Assembly: GCF_002999335.1 (NCBI RefSeq)
Contig: NW_020312288.1
Location: 1-18,840, forward strand
Origin: Cyclospora cayetanensis
Lineage: Eukaryota > Apicomplexa > Conoidasida > Eucoccidiorida > Eimeriidae
Length of the DNA: 18,840 nucleotides
Reading direction: 5' to 3'
The notes below the pieces were generated by a model that was not told the origin of the DNA, did not search any database, and saw only the letters and a list, made by a program, of their open reading frames with translations. Position 1 is the first letter of the stretch, and each line of letters starts with the position of its first letter. The translations under genes and the position numbers were made by a program. Shown here piece after piece: positions 9,535 through 18,840 of the stretch.

Positions 9535-9828
9535 CTATGTCTCTATCATGTTCAAGAAATTCTGCACATCACCTCCGTCTTCGTGTACGAGAGGCTGACA
9601 AGGGAATGGACTCGTTGGATTTGCTCTCATCTCAACAAGTTGCCTCTGTAGACCCGCTATCTCCACCTGTGAGTGGGCAATAACTTTCAATTGATCTTGT
9701 TTGAAGCATGCAATGAAATCAGATAATATCGTCCCTTTACGTTTTTGTGAAGCCCGTGCTGACTCTTTCAGCGGTGCGGTAATGGGCAATATAAAAGCGT
9801 TGCCCCTTCCGGTGGCCACTGCGATCAA
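9535..9828 (-). pseudogene. Gag N-terminal region with coiled coil
   Basis: A 97-codon minus-strand frame. Residues about 48-70 (VIAHSQVEIAGLQRQLVEM) form a short amphipathic helix suited to a coiled coil. A Pro-rich linker follows, and then PLVHEDGGDVQNFLNMIE, matching the start of the Ty3/gypsy capsid, where a Phe-x-Gly-Asp-like turn precedes a Phe-Leu-x-x-(Cys/Ile)-Glu helix. The frame then stops. In the family this region is the variable N-terminus plus the first capsid helix. The start residue is not a true ATG in this frame near 9828, so the real N-terminus is unknown. Confidence 0.55.
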
Positions 9829-12569
9829 GACTCAAGAGCGGCAGAGGCAGAGGGTAAAGTAGAGATATGATATGCGATAGCGTGCGCTGTACAAACGCAG
9901 TCAAACTTGGGCAGTCCAGGCCCATAAAGCCAAAAAGCGACGACCATAACAGAGTGTTGATACGTATTGTCGAGTTCTACTCACCATCTGCCAAACACGG
10001 CAAGACGTCTTGACGACGGCGTCGAAAATCAAAGGCGGCAAACATCTCTCTTCAAGCGTCCAGTCACGACAGAGTATCAAAGAGTGAACTGCACTGCATT
10101 ACCGCAGTAGCAGTGCTAAATCGCTTATCATGCAAGTGAAACCTTGGAACTGATAACCAAAGCTTAATGCTCTACAATACTAACAACCAGCACTGCGCAT
10201 ATATCCCCTCAGATCTAGGTAGAAATTCTCAAGGCCAGCACCCGCTTCTACCGCTGACTAACTTGTCTACTTGCACCAATCAATGCGTTAGATATGAGAA
10301 CAATTTTGCGACGAAACCGGGAAGCGGACTAGAAGAGACTCAGTTGTCAATGCTGCCACAGCATAGTCACCGAGCACTACGAGGAATTACTTGAGTGGTT
10401 GTTTGTCTTTGTTGCTGTGTTTTGGAAACTGAAAACATATACTCATTACCCTAAGGCACGTTACGTTAATTTTGTACTACAGAGGGCTGCAGTGCATGGC
10501 AGGAGCCACCAGTTTCGGCAAGGCCGCTTGATTATCTCATCATAAAACTTCTTCGTTTGCTTGCGCTTCCCATCCCTGTATTGTTGACCACATTATGCCT
10601 GCCTCTTCCGTTGCTACTGATGTTGGTAGGTGCATTTGTTGCTCATGGTGCGCCCATTCTAATCAGGCATTTCTACATATATAGAAGCCTTTAGAGGCTG
10701 TCATGTATGTACAGTAAAAATAATCGCTTGTTGATATACGCTTTTGGAGCCCACTGAGCCGGCCATGGACCGCTGTTAGCAGATTCAGATAGGCGCAGAG
10801 CTGGTACACTGATCAGGAATCACACGATTATTCTGTGGGGTTCTGAAGCGGATTAATCGTGCAGGTAAGCTCTGTGTAATAAGATCTATTGCAATACAAC
10901 GAACCAAGGCCTGAAGCATGTTTCTGGTATACGAAAATGTGTGTGACACAGTTACGTGAGTATGACAATCACAAGTTCACATCGAACCGCTAGGACTCAG
11001 GGACAATGCATCACACCAAGGCAACATGTGAACGCACTCACTGTGCCCACAGCACTATCAAATTCGGAGGTCGCGTATACGCAAATATAAACGAAGGGAT
11101 CCTCGACTCGCCATGGAATCAACTGTTGCCAGCTCCAACTAACTCAAGGCGGCGAACGTATTTCCTGCTGCCCCTGTAACAATCCATAGTCCCCTCTTAT
11201 AGCCACGGAAAAATGTGCACTTTTAGAGCGAGCAACAGGAGATTGTTTACAATACTGATCATTTCTCCTTATTACATCAGAGACGCAAAAATAAAGAGCA
11301 CAGCAGGCGTGGTCCTAGCAAGAGCTTGTCTGCTAATTAAACAAATATGATGCAGACAAGAATGTATATGCATTTTTCACGCTTGCGTTGAGGTGTGCAA
11401 AGCACTTCTGATAAGCAGACTTGCTGGTGTACACACATCTACGCAAAGCAGGCTCTGCATACAAGCACCACCTTCTTCACTAGTTCGCACATTTAGTCCG
11501 CAGATACTGTGAAACAAACAAGGTCATTCAGTGCGCTTTTCATTTTTCCACAGGCAAGTAGATGTTTGCGTCATTTGCAGAAAATGTGATGCCTGAATAA
11601 TCAAGCAACATGGTTGCAGATGCAGCCGCTATACACGCCATCAGCACGCAGCATCTGGGGAATTTACAAAGGCCACAGCCTTCAGCGAACGTATGCTTAG
11701 CCTTTCCCAATCATGCTTACCTTCAAATACACCAACGCTATGGATTGTAACCGTAGGGTCTGGTGCTCTCCGATAATACTGCTACAATGCCTTTTGCCTA
11801 GAAGCTGATTGCATACTGATCGGAACCGTGCATGTGAGATCCCTATTTGGAGCTCTTTTTGTCAGTGGGGGTGGTGCTGACGGTTTGGACAAGAACTATG
11901 CTACGCTACTGGGCCACTTAAAAGCTTGCATTGCCCAGCCATTTATCAGCAAAGTGCCACGCAAATCGCTATGTCCTCAACATGTGATTGATGCTGGAAC
12001 AGTGATGGACGCTCGCCAGCAACGCTAGGCGCACCTCCAACGTGGTGGAACATTAGGTTTGGTGCAAACGATCATATTTGTTTGCTTCTGAGTGTCATGA
12101 ACGTGCAATTGGTCAGGCCCTCAAGCCTCAATAAGGCCTGTAAATCAACAAGGTAACTATATTCGTAGCACGGTGACAATGGCGGATACGTACATTACAC
12201 CAGTGGAGGAGCCAATCAGGTGCGCTCAGCAATGTGCTTACACGTTAGGGCAAACCGACAAGCGTATGGCCCCCTAGCGGCTCGACTCATAGATCTACAG
12301 CGCTGCGGTTCCACCGTGACGCATGCAAAATAACAAGCCATATTGCATTTTCTAAAGCGGTCTTCTCCCAATTAATATTGTAATCAGTGTGTTGTAGACA
12401 GAATGTGCATAAAAGATATATCTATCTAAATTACAGCGGCTCGCAGTCTACATGCTTGAAAAACCACACGGTCGCATGTGCTGATCCGGCTAATAAAAAT
12501 ATATAAGAATAGCCTCATCTAAGTGTCTGTTTAGAGAGGCTTATGCAACCATAGTCTTGATCCTCCATT
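9829..12569. other. Non-coding stretch upstream of the retroelement relic
   Basis: Only short open frames are present, the longest about 75 codons at 10167-10394 (plus), with no recognisable motif. If the element kept a 5' LTR it should start near 9900-10170 and continue to the right, but I found no segment here matching 4000-4597. Small palindromes occur, for example aagacgtctt near 10003 and gcactgc/gcagtgc around 10090-10120. No RNA gene is evident. Confidence 0.55.
10146..10159 (-). other. Weak primer-binding-site-like sequence
   Basis: On the minus strand TGGTTATCAGTTCC begins like the primer-binding site complementary to the 3' end of initiator tRNA-Met (TGGTATCAG...), with one extra T and later mismatches. 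It lies about 320 bp upstream of the first gag block, a plausible place for a PBS. The match is short and may be chance. Confidence 0.18.
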
Positions 12570-13085
12570 CTACGGGTAATGTGTCATTTCACTAGATGTA
12601 AAGTATTGAAACTGAATGGAAAGGTGGTGCTGTATGAGCGGTATAGCAAGGACTGAAAGGTCCATGAGTCCACTGACGTACGGACGAGCTACAAGCGAAC
12701 ACTTCATGAAATAATGCGTGTGGAATGCTTTTAAACGCTGTAAATATCGTACAGGCCTTTGCAGATGCTCCACAAACAATTCAAAACCACGTATTCGTAC
12801 TGAGATTGAGACGACCCACCACAAAGTATGAATAAACCTGGGACTCGTCGGAGCCGTAGGACATATACAGCGAAAATACATTGCCTGATAAAGTGGTAAG
12901 CAGGCGTACACTGGTGCGCGAGCTGGTCGTGGCCCAACAGCTGAAGCCCTGCTTGTCGTAGAGCCAAGCGAATGATAGAAATAAGTTTTCAACCATCTTG
13001 TATTGATCTCTAGCTTTGAGTGAGAACAGGCGCTTAGCTTAAAGCTTTTTGGCAGTCCATAAGTGTGCTGCTGGCGCCAAAACAT
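12570..13085 (-). CDS. Unrecognised 171-codon open frame, probably not a gene
   Basis: The frame starts with ATG and encodes a protein rich in Leu, Ser, His, Arg and aromatic residues, with no domain, signal peptide or membrane helix that I can name. Two other minus-strand frames (12731-12967 and 12781-12996) are open across the same DNA, so the open length may simply reflect base composition: the minus strand has few stop triplets here. No homologous frame occurs elsewhere in the window. It could be an exon or an old pseudogene fragment; nothing visible decides this. Confidence 0.1.
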   Translation of the reverse strand: MFWRQQHTYGLPKSFKLSACSHSKLEINTRWLKTYFYHSLGSTTSRASAVGPRPARAPVYACLPLYQAMYFRCICPTAPTSPRFIHTLWWVVSISVRIRGFELFVEHLQRPVRYLQRLKAFHTHYFMKCSLVARPYVSGLMDLSVLAIPLIQHHLSIQFQYFTSSEMTHYP

Positions 13086-14130
13086 GCACTGGAGAAAAAT
13101 TTACAGCTAGGGAGAACGCCTGCGAATTCACCAGGTAGGATAGTATGCTTACCAAAGGTAGAGGAGCCCCGTGAAATTCTAGTGTGACCTGGGAAGATGT
13201 GCTAAACCCCGGTAGCACATGAACCTCTGCTGATGCAAGCAACAATATGCAGGCCATCCTATCTGTAACTCCTTCTACATGAATGATTGATTGCCCCTAT
13301 CACTGTCCTAGCTCCACCGTCACAACATCACACATCATTACTGCTCTTGTTAACATCACTGCTCCGCTCTGATCAATCATTGTTTCAGTCCTCTTAAGCC
13401 CACTTGCTCTAGATGCCCCACTGGTGGGCGAACTATAAACTACTCAGAAAATCTGTACTATTTTCAAACCTGTCATTCACCATAAATTTACAGCACCGGC
13501 GGACATTTTTTTTCTGCAGTTCTTCTGCCCTCTGCTCCAACATTCACATTTCAAGATCTCGTTACAGCCCTAAACTGTGAGAGACCTGTACACACCTACA
13601 TTGCAACGCGTTACTGATGCTTCGAAGCAAGGCCTTATTGCTGAGGTTTGTCAAAGCCCCACCGGTGTTGCGCATAAGCGTAAAAATGGAAGCCTCCCAG
13701 CTCAGTGCGGCTAATCATGATATGCATCTCAAAGCCCTGTATACATTTTGAGCACTCGCATGCGAGGAATATCCGCATTTGTACGCAGTCAGTCGCTTAT
13801 ACTAAAATACCACAACACATGACACGGGCTGACGCAGAAATTTCACCCAGACCTATGCATACAGTGTGAAGCAGTAGCTCACAAAACACAAAAAAAATGG
13901 ATTTGTATCCCGTTGCGTTTGGTTTCCGTAACAAGTCAAAGGATATTTATTGGAAGTAAAGTTCCACTGGACGGAATAAATATACATTCCTGCTACTAAC
14001 ATATGTGCTAGCTTCAATATACCTATCGCAGCCTCTCTGAGTCGTCTAAGAAAGGTATTCTAACTAGATACACTCGTTCCTGGCCATGCAATGTGTAGGC
14101 GCGCACGCACCTTCACCTTAAATCTAGGGC
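13086..14130. other. Non-coding stretch
   Basis: No open frame longer than about 72 codons and no motif recognised. A 10-bp inverted repeat (aatgattgat at 13282-13291 and atcaatcatt at 13372-13381) brackets about 80 bases; with no target-site duplication or further terminal similarity, I do not call it a transposon. Confidence 0.5.
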
Positions 14131-14694
14131 ATGCTCAAGTATTTTAGGTGTAAGCTGCGATTACACCAACGGTGCAGCTACACCAATAGACATCGTTTTA
14201 GGGGCTCAATGTATAAAGTGTGCACACACAAAGCGTGTAGAGTGGGAAACAAGAGGTATTATCTTCAAACAAAAAACCACAAAGCAAAGCTACGTCCGCA
14301 GGCACGCCAGTCTTCTTCATGCCACATTCACGCATTCAGCGCAAGGCCCAACCTCAAAAGGAAAACCCAAAATACAGCACAGATGTGGTGCACACGTCTA
14401 CACAAACGCACGCCAGTCAACATGAAGAAGATTTGCACCGCCACTATCAACTGCGACACATCTGCCACTTCGTGTTTTCTGCTGCACGCGAAATCCGACG
14501 AAGAACAGCAAATCCTACAGGAATTAGAGGGGACCTCTTGCACCTTTGCACTCATACTTAGAACCACAAACGCAGGCCGTAGTGGAGCCATACAACATCC
14601 ATTACACAATAGTTGCTACCGCCTACCCGCACCAAATCCGTGCGTTGCAAGCGCTGACTCACTCTGTGGATCGCCCCAACGCAGCCGCGCGTGA
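14131..14694 (+). CDS. Longest ATG open frame (187 codons), unrecognised
   Basis: It starts at ATG 14131 and ends with TGA. The predicted product is basic and rich in Cys, His, Thr, Ser, Lys and Gln, with Cys scattered without a repeated spacing, so I do not call zinc fingers. No signal peptide or membrane segment is seen. A second plus-strand frame (14546-14929, 127 codons) and one at 14319-14561 overlap it. The plus strand is visibly rich in A and C and poor in T here, which depletes stop codons and can give long spurious frames. Probably not a gene. Confidence 0.12.
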   Translation: MLKYFRCKLRLHQRCSYTNRHRFRGSMYKVCTHKACRVGNKRYYLQTKNHKAKLRPQARQSSSCHIHAFSARPNLKRKTQNTAQMWCTRLHKRTPVNMKKICTATINCDTSATSCFLLHAKSDEEQQILQELEGTSCTFALILRTTNAGRSGAIQHPLHNSCYRLPAPNPCVASADSLCGSPQRSRA

Positions 14695-15867
14695 GCGACA
14701 GCGCGACATGACCACATATCCCGCATCAGAGCTGAAAGCGAAATGTGGGAAATTTGCAGCGGTTTCATGGTGCTCTAGTCTTCTGGCCAGGTTTGGCACT
14801 AGAGTACATGCTGATCTTCGCACGCGTGCATTGACCTTGTATGTTACATTGACAGTTCCTGCCGATACACTTTGCAGAGGGTCTACAATGCGGTCAGCAT
14901 TTGACATTATGCCAACCCAAAGCTGCTAGACACCAACAACGGAATCTCAAGTGGTGACAAATGCCTATGCATACAAGGTGTGGCTCATGCCCAATTGGCT
15001 GCTACCGACGGCTTTTCACGTAGGGTCCCTCACTCCATGACCCCGAATAGCCTTGTACTTCAAACTATTCCCGGAAATTACTAACCATCCTGCACCAACG
15101 TATTATTATGAGTTTGTGTACTTTTGCTGCCTCTGAAAAGATGCGCATGGGGCCTGCGTGTGCTATGCGGCTTCAGATTGCCCACCGAGAATAATGCCTC
15201 CTGTCCGAAAAGCTCACTGGGTCAGAAGCAGCTAGTTGCAACAGCATTCGACAACACCACGTTTACATGTTACGCAGATGCACGCTTGGCTTAAGCTCAT
15301 GACCAGACACAGCGCAAACAAAATGTCATCAGGATCCTGCACAAGCGACAGATTAGCCCACAGCAGGCCGTCCTGAACTGTGCACAACAAGAGCAAGTTA
15401 AATAGGGTGGGTAAATAGCACACCAATACAGCGATGATTTGTGATACTCTATTCCTGCACAAAATTAGCAAAAGAATACCATGTTACATTTGCTACGCAT
15501 CTCGCAACTCATTCCTTTGATGGTCGTCCGCTACATTATGTGTCTAAACATAACTAGGCCAAAACATTGCTGGCAGGCTTAATACACGTAGAAAAGCTGC
15601 TGACAGCAGCTGCAGCTGCGGCACACTTTAGAGTTCTTTGAGTCCACTAAAGAGCAAGCAATTTGCTTACACTCCGGCTAGAGCGAAAACATGAAACGAA
15701 ACCGCAACATATAAGTGCAAGCAGGTATTCACTTCATCGTGAAGGAGCCAGACCAATCAAAAGGTGAAAACGTATGCCTCGCCACCATAAAGGCAACCCA
15801 TGCTGCTCAGAACAGTCCCAACAATGTAGTTACACATTTTAAGGACCTATGTTTACCCAAACACCTC
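14695..15867. other. Non-coding stretch left of the tandem array
   Basis: It contains the tail of the 14546-14929 plus-strand frame and an 80-codon minus-strand frame at 15232-15471, neither recognised. I compared it by eye with the 0.89-kb unit and see no alignment I would defend, although the same A/C-rich plus-strand character is present. Older, decayed repeat units are possible here. Confidence 0.4.
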
Positions 15868-16758
15868 ATGCACCCTCCAAACACTTGACAGCCCCCAAAT
15901 CGATTCAGCGTGGACGCGTGGGCACTAGACAATATGAGCATGCTAGAACCACTCTATTGCTGTAGGAAACGCGCATCGAAACTCCATACGCAGAAAACAA
16001 ATGAGTACTGCTCCAAAAACCAGCCTGAAAACAATATTTCACATCTAATAAAGCACTACTCCGCGGGCCTCCATAATTGCATATCCAATGCAATGTACGG
16101 TAAGGAGATTGTTTCTCTGAACACATGCAATGCGACAAGACACACATACACAGCTTTACTCAGAAGGCCCGCACCCTTCAGTGGCGTTCACAGCCACTGC
16201 CAACTCAGCAGCATCCTACCCGAATCGTGTGATACACACTGACCGCTGAATGACCTAACCGAAAAAACCGGGTGCACAAAACTAACGCGCCCGTGGTGGC
16301 AAACGACACCGAGTACACATTGCGGGCTTCTGCGCACCCACACCCAAACCGCACATGGCTTCCACAACCCACTTGCTGGAAATCACCAACGGAGAGAGGC
16401 TTGAGCTGGCGCAAACTATCAGCCCATATAAAGCACAATTGACAACGGCGAAACATGGGAGAAATATAGCCACTCGAAGGCGCGCATCCTCTCCTAAACA
16501 AGGATGCCGCTCGGTCCTCCTGTTGTCACTTTCAGCTTCAGCGACTGAAACGAGTGGGTTCTACACACCCATGTGAAACACACACGTAGTGCACTACTCA
16601 ACCTACTCCTCCCAGTTACGGTGCACATACCGAAAGTGCTAGCCATCTCACTGCAGCACAGAAGCTAGCACCTGGCCTGAGCCTAGATCCATTAGCTACA
16701 GGAGAAAGCACATTCTACACCCCACACCTTTGGATGCAAAGAACGCACTGCCTGAGTC
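15868..16758. repeat. Array unit A (diverged)
   Basis: It aligns to the later units through gctagaaccactcta, acacatgcaat(g/a)cgac, gccactgccaactcagca, cacaacccacttgctgga, gcgaaacatgg, aacaaggatgccgctcgg, gtgctagcca and the ending gctacaggagaaagcacattctacacc. Between these anchors it differs by many substitutions and small indels. The open frame seen in unit B is not preserved. Confidence 0.85.
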
Positions 16759-17651
16759 ATGCAGCGTCCAAATGTTTCCAAGACCCCAGATCGATGCTGC
16801 ATCAAAGCGACCGCAAGTGCTAGCCTATGTGCTCGTGCTAGAACCACTCTAGTCTCATGGCCAAGGAGAAAAGGGATTTCATAAGCTCGAAGCAGATGAC
16901 CACCACTCCAAACACATGCCATAAAACAAACGCCTAGATCTTATGAAGCACCAATTCGACATTGTCTCATACTCACATAAACCATTCTATTGCTGCTATT
17001 GATATTGTTGCTGTAAGCACATGCAATACGACACGACGACACCAACGCAGATTCAAGCACAGGAGCCCTACTGCCACTGGCTTCCTGACCACCTGCCAAC
17101 TCAGCATCGTCCTGCCGGAGTCTCCCAAACACAGGGATGCCTGCCAGTCTCCAGTAACACTTCGCATCACAAGTGTAGGGGACCAGTGGTACTAAACAAC
17201 ACCTACGACACATTGGCTGGTTATCCGCCCCCACATCCAAACCCCACTCGGCCTGCACAACCCACTTCCTGGACATTGCCAACGCAGACCGGCATTAGCA
17301 AATGCGCACCATCAGCGCAAAGGCTGCACTACGTACAACAGCGAAACATGGAGGCACTTAACCCACGCAAAGGTGCTAAGGCTCTCCTGAACAAGGATGC
17401 CGCTCGGCCTCCCAATTGTCGCTTTCAGCTTCGACCACTGCAATAGATAGTATATGAGCATCCAAGCGAAACACACTTTGAGTGCAGTGGGCAGCCTACT
17501 CCTCAACGTGCTGCTATACACAACAGCAGTGCTAGCCAATCCTCTGCAGCACAGAAGCTAGGTGCTGGCCTGAGCCTACATGCATAAGCTACAGGAGAAA
17601 GCACATACAACAACCCATACCTGTGGATGCAAAGAACGCACTGACTGAATC
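16759..17651. repeat. Array unit B
   Basis: A full unit of about 893 bp. Positions 16968-17407 are nearly identical to 17855-18294 of unit C, while the flanks differ more. It contains a 141-codon plus-strand open frame at 17021-17446, rich in Pro, Gln and Thr, with no recognised domain. In unit C the same frame is cut by a stop, so I do not regard it as a gene. Confidence 0.92.
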
Positions 17652-18538
17652 ATGCAGCGTCCAAATGTTCACCAGCCTCCAGATCGATTCCGCATCGGAG
17701 CGACGCCAAGTGCTAGCCTATGGGCTCGTGCTAGAACCACTCTAGTCTTACGGACCAAAGAAATAAGGGATTTCATACGCTGAAAGCAACTGACCACTTC
17801 ACCAAACGCATGCCATAGAACAAACGTCTACATCGGACCAACGCGGCATAGCCCCATACTCACATAAACCATTCTATTGCTGTTATTGATATTGTTGCTG
17901 TAAGCACATGCAATACGACACGACGACACCAACGCAGATTCAAGCACAGGAGCCCTACTGCCACTGGCTTCCTGACCACCTGCCAACTCAGCATCGTCCT
18001 GCCGGAGTCTCCCAAACACAGGGATGCCTGCCAGTCTCCAGTAACACTTCGCATCACAAGTGTAGGGGACCAGTGGTACTAAACAACACCTACGACACAT
18101 TGGCTGGTTATCCGCCCCCACATCCAAACCCCACTCGGCCTGCACAACCCACTTCCTGGACATTGCCAACGCAGACCGGCATTAGCAAATGCGCACCATC
18201 AGCGCAAAGGCTGCATTACGTACAACAGCGAAACATGGAGGCACTTAACCCACGCAAAGGTGCTTAGGCTCTCCTGAACAAGGATGCCGCTCGGTCCTCC
18301 GAACGTCTCTTTCAGCTTCACCCACTGCAATAGATAGTATATGAGCATCCAAGTGAAACACACTTTGAGTGCAGTGGGCAGCCTACTCCTCAACGTGCTG
18401 CTATACACAACAGCAGTGCTAGCCATTCCACTGCAGCACACAAGCTATGTGACGGCCTGAGCCTACATGCATAAGCTACAGGAGAAAGCACATTCTACAC
18501 CTAACACCTGTGCATGCAAAGAACGCACTGCCTGAGTC
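17652..18538. repeat. Array unit C
   Basis: A full unit of about 887 bp. Its central 440 bp matches unit B at all but three positions by my reading (16996/17883, 17329/18216 and 17378/18265). The last of these turns an AAG in unit B into TAG, shortening the plus-strand frame to 119 codons (17908-18267). The last 65 bp or so of the unit (18474-18538) matches unit A better than unit B. Confidence 0.92.
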
Positions 18539-18840
18539 ATGCAGCGTCCAAATGTTCACCAGCCTGCAGATCAATTCCGCATCAAAGTGACGCCAACTGA
18601 TAGCCTATGTCCTCGTGCTAGAACTGCTCTAGTCTTATGGCTATGCTTGCATAAACATTCCATGTGCTGGAAACACCTAACCACTTCTCCAAACACATGC
18701 CATGAAACAACCATCTACATCATATAAATCACCAATCCGGCATAGCCCCATTGTCACATAAGTAACTCTATTGGTGCTATTGATATTGTTGCTTTGAGCA
18801 CATGCAATACTACACGACCACACCAACGCAGATTTAAGCA
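18539..18840. repeat. Array unit D (partial, cut by window end)
   Basis: The first 302 bp of a fourth unit. It carries the tgctagaac block with two substitutions and a locally different stretch at about 18640-18680, then rejoins the unit at aaacacatgccatgaaac. It shares caccaat...c with unit B and ggcatagcccca with unit C, so it combines features of both. The array continues to the right. Confidence 0.88.

Larger units (their letters stand above)
4598..9828 (-). mobile_element. Decayed Ty3/gypsy chromovirus (LTR retrotransposon relic)
   Basis: Short conserved blocks on the minus strand occur in the exact order of a chromovirus: gag N-terminus (9535-9828), capsid-like pieces, zinc knuckle (7699-7740), protease (7570-7611), reverse transcriptase (6942-7437), RNase H (6357-6861), integrase (4872-6034) and chromodomain (4598-4720). 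The internal region is about 5.2 kb, normal for the family. Blocks lie in different frames and contain in-frame stops and changed catalytic residues, so the copy is inactive. Neither LTR was identified; they may be too diverged to see, or lost. The chromodomain at the end of integrase is what assigns it to chromoviruses rather than Ty3/gypsy in general. The family call is firm; the boundaries are not. Confidence 0.9.
15868..18840. repeat. Tandem array of ~0.89-kb units, continuing past the window
   Basis: The same sequence recurs with periods of about 891, 893 and 887 bp. Anchors are atgcagcgtcc at 16759, 17652 and 18539 (diverged as atgcaccctcc at 15868) and the tgctagaac(c/t) block near 15940, 16839, 17729 and 18618. 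There are three full units and one truncated by the window edge. Unit A is clearly more diverged than B and C. No stable reading frame is shared by all units, so this is most simply a long-unit satellite. Confidence 0.93.

Noticed and set aside
13282..13381. MITE-like element bounded by a 10-bp inverted repeat
   Set aside because: No target-site duplication, no extension of the terminal repeat and no second copy in the window.
15868..18840. CRISPR array
   Set aside because: Units of about 890 bp repeat end to end with no short repeat-spacer alternation, and the context is eukaryotic.
1..18840. Prokaryotic or phage origin
   Set aside because: There are no dense same-strand genes with ribosome binding sites, and the only recognisable proteins belong to a eukaryotic chromovirus.

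Overview
The window looks like a gene-poor stretch of a eukaryotic nuclear genome. I see no intact protein-coding gene, no rRNA or tRNA, and no bacterial operon structure. Most open frames are short and unrecognisable. The two structures I can support are (1) a heavily decayed Ty3/gypsy LTR retrotransposon of the chromovirus type on the minus strand, roughly 4598-9828, and (2) a tandem array of about 0.89-kb units from roughly 15868 to the right edge, where it is cut by the window end. The species cannot be fixed from this sequence. Chromoviruses occur in fungi, plants, vertebrates and several protist and algal lineages, and a degraded copy next to a long-unit satellite fits many of them.

Layout. 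1-4000: no recognisable gene, only short unrelated open frames and two small perfect hairpins. 4000-4597: possible 3' end of the retroelement, with purine-rich tracts and AATAAA motifs on the minus strand but no proven LTR. 4598-9828: the chromovirus relic. Reading the minus strand from high to low coordinates, the order is gag N-terminus, capsid-like pieces, zinc-knuckle remnant, protease remnant, reverse transcriptase, RNase H, integrase (zinc-binding part, core, GPY/F-type C-terminus) and chromodomain. That is the canonical gag-PR-RT-RH-INT-chromodomain order. It is recognisable only by stitching together short blocks in different frames; stops, frameshifts and lost catalytic residues show it is dead. 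9830-12570: no recognisable gene, with one weak primer-binding-site-like sequence. 12570-13085 and 14131-14694: the two longest ATG-initiated frames (171 and 187 codons), both unrecognised and probably not genes. 13086-15867: otherwise non-coding; the plus strand becomes visibly A/C-rich. 15868-18840: tandem array with one diverged unit (A), two closer units (B, C) and a partial unit (D).

Nothing here forms a working pathway. The retroelement domains once belonged to one polyprotein system but can no longer function. The array shows exchange between units: an almost identical 440-bp tract shared by units B and C sits inside more diverged flanks, and other segments of unit C match unit A better than unit B. 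No undescribed defence, toxin or metabolic system was found. The most informative items are the complete domain order of the chromovirus relic and the mosaic history of the satellite.
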